Positions 12,410 through 22,059 of a stretch of DNA of 64,000 bases are shown piece after piece. This stretch comes from an uncultured Collinsella sp. (GTDB taxonomy: Bacteria > Actinomycetota > Coriobacteriia > Coriobacteriales > Coriobacteriaceae). A program made the position numbers and the translations under genes. The stretch is taken from NCBI GenBank assembly GCA_959028445.1, contig CAUFRY010000001.1, positions 1 through 64,000 on the forward strand. The letters are read 5' to 3'. The notes under the pieces were generated by a model. The model did no database searches. It worked only from the letters and a program-made list of their open reading frames with translations, and was not told where the DNA came from. Numbering within the stretch: position 1 is the first letter of the stretch; every line of letters starts with the position of its first letter.

Positions 12410-12490
12410 AGGGACAGGTTTATTTTGGTAGGTTTTATCAGGGGAAACGACATTTGCCCATATAAAACCGACCAAAATAAACCTGTCCCT
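12410..12490. repeat. 29-bp-arm palindrome between clpX and valS
   Basis: Arms AGGGACAGGTTTATTTTGGT... and ...ACCAAAATAAACCTGTCCCT pair over 29 bp with one mismatch, around a 23-base loop with a smaller GGGAAA/TTTGCCC pairing. The 337-base gap between clpX and valS holds this element, the nested element at 12222 and the clpX terminator, with no gene. Confidence 0.8.
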
Positions 12491-12497
12491 AAATGGC

Positions 12498-12525
12498 AGG
12501 CCCCGCGGTGGTTGCCGCGGGGCCT
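12498..12525 (-). terminator. Hairpin after clpX
   Basis: AGGCCCCGCGG pairs with CCGCGGGGCCT 14 bases beyond the clpX stop codon. The stem is strong and GC-rich but is not followed by a clear T-run, so termination is inferred from position. Confidence 0.65.
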
Positions 12526-12538
12526 GGATTCAAACTAT

Positions 12539-13945
12539 TTACCCGTAGATGCGTTGGGGCTGTTCTTCGCCCTTTACGGAGGCTTCGGTCACGATGACCT
12601 TGGAAACGCCCTCCTCGCTGGGGAGGTCGAACATCGTCTGCTGCAGAACGTCCTCGCAGATGGAGCGCAGGCCGCGGGCGCCGGTCTTGCGGGCGAGCGC
12701 CATGCGGGCGATCTCGTGCAGGGCGGCGTCCTCAAACTCAAGCTCAACGTCCTCGAGCTGGAACATCTTACGGTATTGACGCACCACGGCGTTCTTGGGC
12801 TCGGTCAGGATCGACACCAGGTCGTCCTCGTCAAGCGCCTGCGTCTGGGTGACGACGGGCGTACGTCCCACAAACTCGGGGATCATGCCAAAGGCGTTGA
12901 GGTCCTGCGGAAGCACCTGACGCAGCAGGTCGTTCTCGTCGACCGAAGTGGGGCCGGCGATCTCGGAGTTAAAGCCCACGCCCTTGTTGCCCACGCGATC
13001 GGCGATGATCTTGTCCAGACCCACAAAGGCACCGCCGCAAATGAACAGGATGTTGGTCGTGTCGATCTGCAGCAGCTCCTGCTGGGGATGCTTGCGGCCC
13101 CCGGTGGGCGGAACGCTGGCCACCGTGCCCTCAAGAATCTTAAGCAGCGCCTGCTGAACGCCCTCGCCCGAAACATCGCGGGTAATGGAGAGGTTCTCGG
13201 CCTTGCGGGCGATCTTGTCGATCTCGTCCACGTAGATAATGCCCACCTGCGCGCGCTCAATGTCGCCATCGGCAGCATTGATGAGCTTGAGCAGGATGTT
13301 CTCCACGTCCTCGCCCACATAGCCGGCCTCGGTGAGCGCGGTGGCATCGGCGATGGCAAACGGCACCTCGAGGATGCGCGCGAGCGTCTGGGCCAACAGG
13401 GTCTTGCCGGTACCGGTGGGACCGAGCAGCAGGATGTTGGACTTGGCGAGCTCTACCTCGTCCATATCGTCATCGAACTGCGAGCCCATGTCGTCATCAA
13501 AGGCAGACACCGCAGCGCCGCCCTCGATCACGCGGCGATAGTGGTTGTACACGGCAACCGACATGGCGCGCTTGGCGTCCTCCTGGCCCATTACATAGGC
13601 CGAAAGCTCGTCATAGATCTCGTGCGGCGTCGGCACGTGCGTGATGACCTGACGGTCGTCCTCGAGCTCAAAGCCCTCGGTCTCGGGGTCCACGGCGGGC
13701 TGGGATGCAGCCTGACCGTGGTCGTTGAGGAAGCCCGGCAGCTTGCCGTTGCGGGCGGCGTCCATAAAGTCCGAAGCCAGCGACTCCTCCAAAATCTCGG
13801 AGCAGGCGGCAACGCACTCGTCGCAGATAAAGATGTTGGTCGGACCCTTTACAAGGCGGCGAACCTGCCCCTGCTCTTTTCCGCAAAAGGAGCAGCGGAT
13901 GGGGTTGCCGTTCTCGTCAAAGTTGTCCTGCATGTTACCTGCCAT
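12539..13945 (-). CDS. clpX: ATP-dependent Clp protease ATP-binding subunit ClpX
   Basis: AAA+ unfoldase of 468 residues that feeds substrates to ClpP. The N-terminal zinc-binding domain has C18/C21 (CSFC) and C41/C44 (CDEC). Walker A is GPTGTGKT, Walker B is IIYVDEID, and the sensor-2 region contains GARGLRSI. A ClpP-binding loop is expected near GVGFNS. The ATG at 13945 begins one base after the clpP stop; a second in-frame ATG four codons later is possible. An acidic Asp/Glu-rich insertion ([17 protein letters not shown]) precedes Walker A and is longer than I would expect for the family. Confidence 0.96.
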   Translation of the reverse strand: MAGNMQDNFDENGNPIRCSFCGKEQGQVRRLVKGPTNIFICDECVAACSEILEESLASDFMDAARNGKLPGFLNDHGQAASQPAVDPETEGFELEDDRQVITHVPTPHEIYDELSAYVMGQEDAKRAMSVAVYNHYRRVIEGGAAVSAFDDDMGSQFDDDMDEVELAKSNILLLGPTGTGKTLLAQTLARILEVPFAIADATALTEAGYVGEDVENILLKLINAADGDIERAQVGIIYVDEIDKIARKAENLSITRDVSGEGVQQALLKILEGTVASVPPTGGRKHPQQELLQIDTTNILFICGGAFVGLDKIIADRVGNKGVGFNSEIAGPTSVDENDLLRQVLPQDLNAFGMIPEFVGRTPVVTQTQALDEDDLVSILTEPKNAVVRQYRKMFQLEDVELEFEDAALHEIARMALARKTGARGLRSICEDVLQQTMFDLPSEEGVSKVIVTEASVKGEEQPQRIYG

Positions 13946-13946
13946 C

Positions 13947-14567
13947 CTAGGCGTCCTTCGCGGCGAGATCGCGCGAGGTGACAATACGGTCAATCAGGCC
14001 GTAGTCGAGGGCCTCGGCAGCGGTCAGGTAGTTGTCGCGCTCGGTGTCGGCCTGGACCTTCTCAATGGGCTGGCCCGAGGCATCGGACAGGATCTGATTG
14101 AGCTCGCGGCGAGTCTTCTTGATCTCCTCGGCCACGATCTCGATCTCGGTCTGCTGGCCCTGGGCACCGCCGCTGGGCTGGTGAATCATGACCTTGGAGT
14201 GCGGCAGGCAGAAGCGTTTGCCCTTAGCACCGGCCGAAAGCAGCACGGCGGCCATGGACGCAGCCATACCGACGCAGATGGTGGAGACCTGCGGCTTGAT
14301 AAAGTTCATGGTGTCAAGAATCGCCAGGCCGGAGTAAACCTCGCCGCCGGGCGAATTGATGTAGAGCGAGATATCCTTCTCGGCATCCTGGCTCTCAAGA
14401 TGCAGCAGCTGGGCAACGACCAGGTTGGCACTGACGGAGTTGATCTCCTCGCCCAAGAAGATGATGCGGTCGTTGAGCAGGCGCGAATAGATATCGTAGC
14501 TGCGCTCGCCGCGCGGCGTCTGCTCGATAACGTATGGCACGAGGGCGGAATCGAACTTAGCGATCAT
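13947..14567 (-). CDS. clpP: ATP-dependent Clp protease proteolytic subunit ClpP
   Basis: Serine peptidase of 206 residues that forms the ClpP barrel. The catalytic Ser lies in [11 protein letters not shown], the His in [13 protein letters not shown], and the Asp in the following [12 protein letters not shown] region. Three clustered ATG codons compete; the ATG at 14567 is preferred because GGAG sits six bases upstream, while 14579 has only a weak AGAGAG. Transcribed with clpX, after tig, the usual tig-clpP-clpX order. Confidence 0.95.
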   Translation of the reverse strand: MIAKFDSALVPYVIEQTPRGERSYDIYSRLLNDRIIFLGEEINSVSANLVVAQLLHLESQDAEKDISLYINSPGGEVYSGLAILDTMNFIKPQVSTICVGMAASMAAVLLSAGAKGKRFCLPHSKVMIHQPSGGAQGQQTEIEIVAEEIKKTRRELNQILSDASGQPIEKVQADTERDNYLTAAEALDYGLIDRIVTSRDLAAKDA

Positions 14568-14614
14568 ACGCATCTCCATTTCTCTCTTGCGGACCAATAA
14601 TGGTTCTAGACAAA

Positions 14615-14655
14615 CGTACGGTGCCCGCATGCTATGCATTGGCTGGCACCGTACG
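14615..14655. other. Hairpin between tig and clpP
   Basis: CGTACGGTGCC pairs with GGCACCGTACG (11 bp) around a loop that itself contains GCATGCTATGC. It lies 48 bases upstream of the clpP start in the 164-base gap after tig. It may attenuate or process the tig-clpP transcript; no T-run is present. Confidence 0.5.
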
Positions 14656-14731
14656 AAGCGACCGGATAACCGGTTTATAACTTTACCCCATCACGGGCGC
14701 ACGCATGCGCTCGCGGGCAAGGTGGCGAGAA

Positions 14732-16030
14732 TTACTCGGCGTCCTTGGCGGTCTCGTCGACCTCGGTCACCTTGGCGTTCTCGACCAGGTGGTCGACGGC
14801 CTTGGAGCGACGGATGGACTCGCGGACGGCAGGCATGCGGCCATCGGCGATGAACTCGGCCTTGGAAGCCTCGACGTCCTTGACGCCGGCCTTCTCGAAC
14901 TCGGCGTTGATGTCGTCCTCGGTGACCTCGATCTTGAGCTCACGGGCGAGGGCGTCCAGAGCCAGGGACTCACGGGCAACGTCGTTGGCCTGCTTGTGCA
15001 GGTCGCCGATGAACTGCTCCATGGTCAGGCCGGAAGCGGGCAGCCAGGTGTCCAGGGTCATGCCGCGGGCAGCGAGGTTGGACAGGAAGTTCTGGCCAAG
15101 CTCCTCAAAGACGGACTGCTCGTAGTCGGCGTCCATCTCGTCGAGCTGCAGACGCTCGGCGAGAGCGGAGACGCAACGGTTCTCCTTCTCGGCCGGAAGG
15201 CGAGAAGCCTTGTCCTGCTCGATCTCGATCTTGATGGCGTCGCGCATAGCGTCGATGCTGTCGAAGCCAAAGTCGGACTTGACGAGCTCGTCGGTGAGCT
15301 CGGGGGTGTTGCGGACCTTGATGCCCTTGACGGTGACCTCGACGGTGTGGGTCTCGGCCTCCTCGCCCTCCTCGACCTCGTCGGTCCAGGTGACGGTCTT
15401 GACGTCGTCAACGTTAGCGCCGATCAGGGCCTCATTGAACTCCTTGGGGTTGCTGTCGCTACCGGCGATGAGCATACGGCCCTCGGCGGCAAAGTTGTCG
15501 GCGTTCTCGACGGCCTTGAGGTCGACGGTGACGTAGTCCTCGGCCTCGACGGCGCGACCCTCGACGTCCTCGAAGGTGGCACGGTAGTTGAGGAGCATCT
15601 CGACCTGGTTGTTGATCTCGGACTCGGTGACCTCCGCAGGGGGCATCTCGATCTCGACGGCGTCGAAGGAGGAGAGCTCAGCGGCGGGACGCAGGGAGAA
15701 CTCGACGGTGTAGGTGTAGTCCTCGTGATCCTTGGCGAGGTCGAGCTCCTTGTAGTCACCGCTCTTGGTGGGGACGATGTCCAGCTCGTTGAGGACGGCG
15801 GGCTCGTTGGCGGCGATCAGGTCGTTGGTGGCCTGAGCGAGGGTAGCCTCGGCGCCAAGAGCGGAGTCGATGACCGGACGGGGGGCCTTACCGGCGCGGA
15901 AGCCCGGGAAGCGGTACTTCTTGGCGGTGTCCTTGTAGGCCTTCTTGATCGCGGCGTCGACGTCGGCGGCCGGGATGGTGACCGTAGCGGTGAGCTTGGC
16001 GTCCTTGACGTCAGAAGCGGTGATGTTCAA
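14732..16030 (-). CDS. tig: Trigger factor, ribosome-associated chaperone
   Basis: Peptidyl-prolyl isomerase/chaperone of about 432 residues that binds nascent chains at the ribosome exit. The N-terminal ribosome-binding signature appears as YRFPGFRAGKAPRPVI. The FKBP-like middle domain and a long helical C-terminal region follow, with an acidic tail. The start needs care: AGGAGG lies inside the longest frame, three bases before GTG (16033) and six before TTG (16030), so the TTG is chosen. The ATG at 16045 lacks a ribosome site. Followed by clpP and clpX on the same strand. Confidence 0.9.
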   Translation of the reverse strand: MNITASDVKDAKLTATVTIPAADVDAAIKKAYKDTAKKYRFPGFRAGKAPRPVIDSALGAEATLAQATNDLIAANEPAVLNELDIVPTKSGDYKELDLAKDHEDYTYTVEFSLRPAAELSSFDAVEIEMPPAEVTESEINNQVEMLLNYRATFEDVEGRAVEAEDYVTVDLKAVENADNFAAEGRMLIAGSDSNPKEFNEALIGANVDDVKTVTWTDEVEEGEEAETHTVEVTVKGIKVRNTPELTDELVKSDFGFDSIDAMRDAIKIEIEQDKASRLPAEKENRCVSALAERLQLDEMDADYEQSVFEELGQNFLSNLAARGMTLDTWLPASGLTMEQFIGDLHKQANDVARESLALDALARELKIEVTEDDINAEFEKAGVKDVEASKAEFIADGRMPAVRESIRRSKAVDHLVENAKVTEVDETAKDAE

Positions 16031-16121
16031 CACGTTCCTCCTCATACTGCCCAGCTTATCTGAGGTGCTGGTACCTTTATGCAACAAAGTGTCGCGACGG
16101 CCAGGGCCGACGCAGATGCGT

Positions 16122-16205
16122 TGGTGCGGGCGAAAGGACTCGAACCTTCACGGGAATCCCACCAGAACCTAAATCTGGCGCGTCTACCAATTCCGCCACG
16201 CCCGC
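16122..16205 (-). tRNA. tRNA-Leu (anticodon UAG)
   Basis: Acceptor GCGGGCG pairs with CGCCCGC and the CCA end is encoded. The anticodon stem CCAGA/TCTGG encloses TTTAGGT, giving UAG. A long variable arm typical of leucine tRNA and a GGTTCGAGTCC T-arm are present. Confidence 0.95.
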
Positions 16206-16301
16206 ATGAGCGCACAGACTAGGAATGATAGCAGATACGAGCGGCAAGCGCACGCACACCTTTTACAAGCTCACGACCTCACCACGAGTTGCAGTGGAGC
16301 A

Positions 16302-16384
16302 GGGTAGCTAATTTGGGACGGGGCTTTTTTAGCTACCCCCACAAGCGGGGTAGCTAAAAAAGCCCCGTCCCAAATTAGCTACCC
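16302..16384. repeat. Perfect 38-bp-arm palindrome
   Basis: Arms of 38 bp (16302-16339 and 16347-16384) are exact complements around seven bases. Each arm contains GTAGCTAATTTGGGACGGGG and a TTTTTT run followed by AGCTAC. Partial related sequences occur at 130-154, 1603-1618 and 7791-7801. It lies between the tRNA-Leu gene and the end of the molybdenum hydroxylase gene. Confidence 0.9.
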
Positions 16385-16398
16385 CCATCGGCTATCCT

Positions 16399-16434
16399 CT
16401 GCAGCCCACAATTCGGTCGAAAAGTGGGCTGCAG
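16399..16434 (-). terminator. Hairpin after the molybdenum hydroxylase operon
   Basis: CTGCAGCCCAC pairs with GTGGGCTGCAG around 14 bases, about 40 bases beyond the xdh-like stop codon. There is no strong T-run, so assignment rests on position. Confidence 0.5.
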
Positions 16435-16476
16435 TTTCCCCGGGCTAGGCAAAGAGCGGCGGATGCGTCGCCTCGT

Positions 16477-19308
16477 CTACTCCCCCAGCAGGGCCTTCTC
16501 GGGCGTGATCGGCAGCGAACGAACCTGGTGGCCGGTGGCGTGTGCGACGGCCGAGGCGACGGCGGCGAGCGGCGTGTTGATGACGACCTCGCCGATCGAC
16601 TTGGCGCCAAACGGGCCCGTCGGCTCGTAGCTCGGCTCAAAGGCCACGCGAATACTGCCGATATCCAGGCGCGTGGGCAGCTTGTAGCTCATAAAGTTAC
16701 CGGTGCGCAGGCGGCCGCGGTCGTCGTGCTCGACGATCTCGTAGAGCGCGTGACCGATACCCTGGGCAATGCCGCCCTCGGCCTGGACGCGCGCGAGCGC
16801 CTCATTGATCACAGTGCCGCAGTCCACAGCCGCCGCATAGTCCACCACAGTCACCTTGCCGGTAGCCTTGTCGACCTCGACCTCGGCAATGCCGGCCATA
16901 AAAGGCGGAGGCGAAACGGGCAGGCAGGCAGAGGCATGCGAGGTGAGCGCGTCGCCGCCCGCGATGTTCTTGACGCACAGGTTGGCAAAGTCGCGCAGCG
17001 TGAGATAGCGGTTCTGCTCGCGCGCGGCACGCTCGTCGGACAGGCGCACGTACTGGCCATCGAAGACCACGTCGGCGGCGTCCACGTCCCACATCTGGGC
17101 AGCCTTGGCGCAAATCTTCTCACGCAGCTCGGTTGCGGCGTTCTTGGCGGCAAGGCCCGTCACGTACGTGCCCGAGCTCGCGTACGAGCCGGCATCGAAC
17201 GGCGAAACGTCGGTGTCCACGCCGCGCACCACGATCAGCGAGCTCTCAACGCCCAGCTCCTCGGCGGCAATCTGCGCCAGGATCGTGTCGACGCCCATGC
17301 CGTTATCGGTGGCGCCGGTGCCGATGGTAATGAAGCCGTCCTCTTCCAGGCGCATGTCGATGCCGGCGATATCCACGTTGGAAATGCCCGAGCCCTGCAT
17401 GGTGAGCGCGCAGCCCAGAGCACGCACGCGATCGCCCAGGTCGATGGCTAGCGGCTTGTCGCGCCAACCGATCATGTCCATCGCGCGCAGCAGGCAGCGG
17501 TCGAGCGCGCAGGCGTTGAGCTTCTCGTTGTAGTACTGCGGCATGATCTCGCCCTCGCGCACGATGTTCTTAAGGCGCAGGTCGGCGGGGTCCATGTGCA
17601 GCATATCGGCGAGCTCGTTGACGGCGCTCTCCACGGCAAACTGGCCCTGGGTGGCACCGTAGCCGCGATACGCGCCGCCGCGGTTGGTATTGGTGTAGAC
17701 GGCGTCCCAGCTAAAGCGGCTCGCCTTCACGTGGTTGTAGATGGGCAAGCTCTTGTGGCCCGAAAGACCGATCGTCGTGGTAGCATGCTCGCCATACGCG
17801 CCGGCGTTGGACAGCGTGTGCAGATCGATGGCCGTGATGGTACCGTCGTTCATGGCGCCCAGCTTAACGGTCATCTGCATCTGGTGGCGCGAGTTGCCCG
17901 CAGTGATGGTCTCCTCACGGGTGTAGCAGCAGTAACTCGGACGACCGGTCTGCTGGGTCACAAACGCAACAAAGATCTCGCAGCAGCCCGTCTGCTTGGA
18001 GCCAAAGCCGCCGCCGATGCGCGGCTTAATGACCTGCACCTGCGACTGCGGGATATCGAGCGACTGCGCGACCATGCGGCGCACGTGGAAGGGCACCTGC
18101 GTAGAGGTGGTCACCGAGATGCGCCCGAACGCGTCGGTCGTCGCGAAGGCGCGGAAGGTTTCCATGGGCGCGGTCTGCGTGGCCTGGCTGGTGTAGGTGC
18201 GGGTAAAGACGATGTCGCTCTGGGCGAAGGCCTCGTCCAAGTCGCCAAAGTCGCTCGTGCCGCTGCATACCAAGTTGCGCGGGACGTCGCCGCCCTGCGG
18301 GAACATAAAGGTCACGTCGCCCTCGGGGTGGACCACGATGTCGTTATCGAGCGCCTTGGTAAAGTCGAGCAGCGGCTCAAGCACCTCATAGTCGACCTTA
18401 ATGAGTTTGAGCGCCTTGTCGGCAGCCTCCTCAGTCTCGGCGGCGACGATCGCCACCTCCTCGTTTTGGTAGCGTACGAGGTTCTCAAGGATCAGGCGGT
18501 CGTAGGGACTCGGCTGCGGATAGCTCTGGCCAGCGATGGTAAAGCGGCGCTTGGGCACGTCCTCGTAGGTGTAGACGCCCACCACGCCAGGCACCTTCAG
18601 GGCGCGCGACGTGTCGATGGAGCGGATCTTGGCGCGGGCATACGGGCTGCGCTTGAGCTTAACGATGAGCGCGCCGGCGGGCACCATGTCGCCCGTGTAG
18701 ACAGGACGGCCCTCGAGCAAGGCCTTCGAATCCTTCTTGGGCTGCTTGTGGGTGATCTGCTTGTAGGAGACACCGTCACAGCTGGTGTCGTTGACCGGCA
18801 GCTCGGGCATCTCAAAGCCAACCTGCACGCCGGACTCGTTGAGGAAGCGCACGATAGCGCGCAGCTGGCTCTCGTAGCCGCTGCAGCGGCAGAGATTGCC
18901 GGCGAGCTGGCGCGAGAGCTCCTCGCGCGTGGCAACGAGGCTCGGGTCCTCCTTGGCGGCGCGGGCAAGCGCCAGCACGTTCATGATGAGGCCGGGGGCG
19001 CAAAAACCGCACTGCTCAGCGCCTTCGGCAGCCATCGCACGGGCGAGCGCCTCGGACTCGGCCTTGAGGCCCTCGAGCGTGGTGATGGTGTGGCCCTCGA
19101 CACGCGCGGCGGGAACCGAGCAGCTCAGCACCGGGTCGCCGTCGAGCCACACCGTGCACAGGCCACAGTTGGTGGTCTCGCAGGCGCAGCGCACCGACGC
19201 GCAGCCCTGCTCACGCAGCAGCGCAAAGAGCATGGTGTCGGGGGCAATCTGAACCTTGACCTTACGGCCGTTGAGCGTAAAGGAAAGATCGATGAGTTTG
19301 GCAGCCAT
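16477..19308 (-). CDS. Molybdenum hydroxylase (xanthine dehydrogenase family), fused 2Fe-2S and Mo subunits
   Basis: A 943-residue cytoplasmic hydroxylase. The first 160 residues carry two [2Fe-2S] clusters: a plant-type set (C43, C48, C51, C63) and a second set in CGFCAPG...CRCSGY. From about residue 195 it is a molybdopterin subunit with GGGFGSKQTG, GGAYRGYGATQGQF and the catalytic Glu in FGAKSIGEVV. The flavin subunit is encoded just upstream with a TAATG overlap. The fused layout recalls Mop-type aldehyde oxidoreductase, but a separate flavin subunit favours a xanthine-dehydrogenase-like enzyme. The substrate is unknown. No XdhC-type maturation gene or yqeB/yqeC marker of selenium-dependent hydroxylases is adjacent. 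Confidence 0.88.
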   Translation of the reverse strand: MAAKLIDLSFTLNGRKVKVQIAPDTMLFALLREQGCASVRCACETTNCGLCTVWLDGDPVLSCSVPAARVEGHTITTLEGLKAESEALARAMAAEGAEQCGFCAPGLIMNVLALARAAKEDPSLVATREELSRQLAGNLCRCSGYESQLRAIVRFLNESGVQVGFEMPELPVNDTSCDGVSYKQITHKQPKKDSKALLEGRPVYTGDMVPAGALIVKLKRSPYARAKIRSIDTSRALKVPGVVGVYTYEDVPKRRFTIAGQSYPQPSPYDRLILENLVRYQNEEVAIVAAETEEAADKALKLIKVDYEVLEPLLDFTKALDNDIVVHPEGDVTFMFPQGGDVPRNLVCSGTSDFGDLDEAFAQSDIVFTRTYTSQATQTAPMETFRAFATTDAFGRISVTTSTQVPFHVRRMVAQSLDIPQSQVQVIKPRIGGGFGSKQTGCCEIFVAFVTQQTGRPSYCCYTREETITAGNSRHQMQMTVKLGAMNDGTITAIDLHTLSNAGAYGEHATTTIGLSGHKSLPIYNHVKASRFSWDAVYTNTNRGGAYRGYGATQGQFAVESAVNELADMLHMDPADLRLKNIVREGEIMPQYYNEKLNACALDRCLLRAMDMIGWRDKPLAIDLGDRVRALGCALTMQGSGISNVDIAGIDMRLEEDGFITIGTGATDNGMGVDTILAQIAAEELGVESSLIVVRGVDTDVSPFDAGSYASSGTYVTGLAAKNAATELREKICAKAAQMWDVDAADVVFDGQYVRLSDERAAREQNRYLTLRDFANLCVKNIAGGDALTSHASACLPVSPPPFMAGIAEVEVDKATGKVTVVDYAAAVDCGTVINEALARVQAEGGIAQGIGHALYEIVEHDDRGRLRTGNFMSYKLPTRLDIGSIRVAFEPSYEPTGPFGAKSIGEVVINTPLAAVASAVAHATGHQVRSLPITPEKALLGE

Positions 19309-20222
19309 TAGCGCACCTCGCTAGAATCGACGCCGGGCACGCGGCGGCAGGAATACTCGTCCGTGGCAAACTTAGGAATCTGCACGCCCTCGAACTCGCG
19401 GGCAAGCGCGGCCGAAAGCTCGATGCCGGCGGCGCGGCGCACGGCCTGAATCGCTAGCGGAGCCGAGATGCGGCGGCGGTAGTCGGCCGAGCCCCACATG
19501 TTGGTGCCGTAGCTCAGGGCACGCACGGATGCGGCCAAGGCGCGCAGCTCGTCCTCGGAAGGCTGCTCGTTCACCAGACCGCACGCCTCGCCCTGCAGCA
19601 GGGTCGCGCGCAGCGGGCGAGCACCCACGGTGACGTGCCAGGTGTTGTCCCACCAGGCGGCGGTGACGTTGAGCGAGGGGAAGTCGGTCGCAGCCTTGCG
19701 CACGGCCTCGTAGCTCGCACGGTAGTCGTGTTTAACGACCACGATGTGCTCGATCACGTCGCGCACGTAACCCATGTCGACGAACTCGGCGAGCGGCACG
19801 CGGCCGGCGCCCGTCAGCTCAACATAGGAATCGAGCGCCAAAAAGGCCGAGAGCACGTCCGAGAAGCCAAAGCGACCGTAGATGCTGCCGCCCACCGTGG
19901 CGGTGTTACGCAGCTGCACGCCCACGATATCGTGAACGGCGAACTCAAAGACATGGTTGACGAGCACGTTGAGCTCGGCATGGCGCTCGAGCTGGCGCAG
20001 GGTGCACATGGCACCGATGCGAAACTCGGTCTCGGTCTCCTCGATCTGATCGAGCCCGCAGGCCGAAAGGTCAATCGCCGTCGCCACGCGACGCGAACCC
20101 AGGCGCATCCAAATGCCACCGCCCACAATCTTGTTGTTGCGGTTCTTCTGCAAGAGCTCATAGGCTTCGGCCGCGTTTCCAACACGGACGTAGGTACCGA
20201 ACTTGAGCACGTTCTCCCCCAT
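19308..20222 (-). CDS. FAD-binding subunit of molybdenum hydroxylase
   Basis: A 304-residue protein of the molybdopterin dehydrogenase FAD-binding family. Flavin-contact motifs appear as KIVGGGIWMRLG near residue 35 and NTATVGGSIYGRFGFSD near residue 107. A CO-dehydrogenase flavoprotein C-terminal-like domain follows (NMWGSADYRRRISAPLAIQAVRRA). It would accept electrons from the [2Fe-2S] clusters of the next gene product and pass them to NAD or another acceptor. Its stop codon overlaps the next start (TAATG), so the two are translationally coupled. The first flavin motif is less Gly-rich than usual. Confidence 0.87.
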   Translation of the reverse strand: MGENVLKFGTYVRVGNAAEAYELLQKNRNNKIVGGGIWMRLGSRRVATAIDLSACGLDQIEETETEFRIGAMCTLRQLERHAELNVLVNHVFEFAVHDIVGVQLRNTATVGGSIYGRFGFSDVLSAFLALDSYVELTGAGRVPLAEFVDMGYVRDVIEHIVVVKHDYRASYEAVRKAATDFPSLNVTAAWWDNTWHVTVGARPLRATLLQGEACGLVNEQPSEDELRALAASVRALSYGTNMWGSADYRRRISAPLAIQAVRRAAGIELSAALAREFEGVQIPKFATDEYSCRRVPGVDSSEVR

Positions 20223-20301
20223 CTCTCCACTTGTCCAGTACTTTTAAGTGTACCAAACGAGGGGCCGCACACCGTTTTAGGACAAAATCCACCCACCCAT
20301 C

Positions 20302-20376
20302 CATAACTTGCGGTGATATACGGACTGATTAGCCGTTCTGGGACGCTTAACAGTCCGTATATCACCGCAAGTTATG
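20302..20376. repeat. GTTGCGGTGA palindrome, copy 2
   Basis: Arms of 26 bp (CATAACTTGCGGTGATATAC... and ...GTATATCACCGCAAGTTATG) are perfect. It lies beyond the gdhA terminator. Note that the T-to-A changes in this copy occur on both arms, preserving the pairing. Confidence 0.85.
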
Positions 20377-20394
20377 AGGAGTCCTCCGGGATAG

Positions 20395-20426
20395 AAAAGG
20401 CTCCCAGCCGGAATGGCTGGGAGCCT
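20395..20426 (-). terminator. Rho-independent terminator of gdhA
   Basis: AGGCTCCCAGCC pairs with GGCTGGGAGCCT and is followed on the minus strand by TTTTCT, about 30 bases after the gdhA stop. Confidence 0.85.
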
Positions 20427-20452
20427 CATCACATGCTATATCGAGCGAAGAT

Positions 20453-21808
20453 TTAGCAGACGCCCTGGGCGAGCATGGCGTCGGCGACCTTCAGGAAGCC
20501 AGCGATGTTGGCGCCCATGACAAAGTTGCCCTCCTGGCCATACTCCTTGGCGGTGTCGTCCACGTTGTGGAACATGCCACGCATGAGCTGCTCGAGCTTG
20601 CCGTCGACCTCCTCGAAGGTCCAGGACAGGTGCTCAGCGTTCTGGCTCATCTCAAGGCCGGACACGAGCACGCCACCGGCGTTAGCAGCCTTACCGGGCA
20701 TAAAGGCGACGCCGTTCTCCTGGAAGTAGGTCGTGGCCTCGATGGTCGTGGGCATGTTCGCGCCCTCGCCGACCACCTTGCAGCCGTTGGCGACGAGCGC
20801 CTGGGCGTCCTCGAGCAGCAGCGTGTTCTCGCGAGCGCAGGGCAGCGCGATGTCGCAGGGCAGCTGCCACACGCCGCGGCCGTCGCCCTCGTGCCACACG
20901 GCGTTGGGCTTCTCGTCAACGTACATAGCGAGCGTGACACCCTTGTCGTGGCCGGAGCGCTTCTTGTTGTAGACATGCTCGAGCACGGTGTAGTCGATGC
21001 CGTCGGGATCCTCGACCCAGCCATGGGTGTCGGAGCAGGCCAGCACCTTGCCGCCGAGCTGGGAGACCTTCTGGACCGCGTAGATGGCGACGTTACCGGA
21101 GCCGTGAACGACGACGTTCTTGCCCTCGAAGGAGTCGCCGCGGCTCTTGAGGTACTCGTCCACAAAGTAGGCCAGACCGTAACCGGTGGCCTCGGTACGG
21201 GCGAGCGAGCCGCCAAAGGAGAGGCCCTTGCCGGTAAGGACGCCGGTCCACTCGTTGGTCAGGCGCTTGTACTGACCGAACAGGTAGGCAACCTCGCGGC
21301 CGCCAACGCCCAGGTCGCCGGCGGGAACGTCGGTGTTGGGGCCAATGTGGCGATAGAGCTCGGTCATGAAGGACTGGCAGAAGTGCATGATCTCGTTGTT
21401 GGACTTGCCCTTGGGGTCAAAGTCGGAGCCGCCCTTGCCGCCGCCCATGGGAAGGGTGGTCAGGCTGTTCTTGAGGATTTGCTCCAGGCCCAGGAACTTG
21501 AGCATACCCAGAGTGACCGTCGGGTTAAAGCGCAGGCCGCCCTTGTAGGGTCCAATGGCAGAGTTGAACTCGACGCGATAACCGCGGTTGACCTGAACCT
21601 TGCCCTGGTCGTCGACCCAGGGGACACGGAACATGACGATCCGCTCGGGCTCGACGAGGCGCTCAAGCAGGGCGGCCTCCTCGTACTCGGGATGGGCGTC
21701 GAGCGCCGGCTGGATGGTGCCGAGAATCTCGGTCGCGGCCTGGATGAACTCAGGCTGCTCGGGATAGCGGGCCTTGAGCTCTTCGAGAACTTTCTGCGTG
21801 TAGCTCAT
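20453..21808 (-). CDS. gdhA: NADP-type glutamate dehydrogenase
   Basis: A 451-residue hexameric-type glutamate dehydrogenase that interconverts 2-oxoglutarate plus ammonia and glutamate. Substrate and catalytic motifs include GPYKGGLRF and PMGGGKGGSDFDPKG with their lysines. The nucleotide-binding domain has VHGSGNVAIYAVQ. Length and N-terminal motif fit the bacterial NADP-dependent class. The ATG at 21808 follows GGAGG at four bases; the longer frame to 21856 has no ribosome site. Monocistronic, with its own terminator. The 251 bases upstream show no other gene. Confidence 0.95.
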   Translation of the reverse strand: MSYTQKVLEELKARYPEQPEFIQAATEILGTIQPALDAHPEYEEAALLERLVEPERIVMFRVPWVDDQGKVQVNRGYRVEFNSAIGPYKGGLRFNPTVTLGMLKFLGLEQILKNSLTTLPMGGGKGGSDFDPKGKSNNEIMHFCQSFMTELYRHIGPNTDVPAGDLGVGGREVAYLFGQYKRLTNEWTGVLTGKGLSFGGSLARTEATGYGLAYFVDEYLKSRGDSFEGKNVVVHGSGNVAIYAVQKVSQLGGKVLACSDTHGWVEDPDGIDYTVLEHVYNKKRSGHDKGVTLAMYVDEKPNAVWHEGDGRGVWQLPCDIALPCARENTLLLEDAQALVANGCKVVGEGANMPTTIEATTYFQENGVAFMPGKAANAGGVLVSGLEMSQNAEHLSWTFEEVDGKLEQLMRGMFHNVDDTAKEYGQEGNFVMGANIAGFLKVADAMLAQGVC

Positions 21809-22059
21809 GCTTCCTCCAATTGATGGAAAAGAAAAGTGTCGTTCGAGGCGCCCCATGCGCCGCGAGCTTTATCGAGTATGGATAATATCGCACTGTTGCA
21901 GCGAAGTTTCGCATAAGCCGACGAGCAGATGTTTCGTTTTGATTACGATGCAGGTAGAAGCGTTTTTGAGTGCCCAACGCGCAAATCGCGTGTTTCGAAG
22001 CTGTTTCGTCCACATGTTCCAAACCACCACATTGGGCACCTTTGTGGTGGTGTTGGTGG

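Noticed and set aside
12202..12410. T-box riboswitch upstream of valS
   Set aside because: The leader has strong pairing, but no AGGGTGG-type antiterminator bulge or Stem I motifs were found. The structure is explained by a nested palindrome also found downstream of valS.
16477..20222. Selenium-dependent molybdenum hydroxylase assignment
   Set aside because: selD, yedF and DUF3343 are in the window, but the marker genes yqeB and yqeC are not adjacent, and the window has Sec-pathway uses for selD. Left as a general xanthine dehydrogenase family enzyme.
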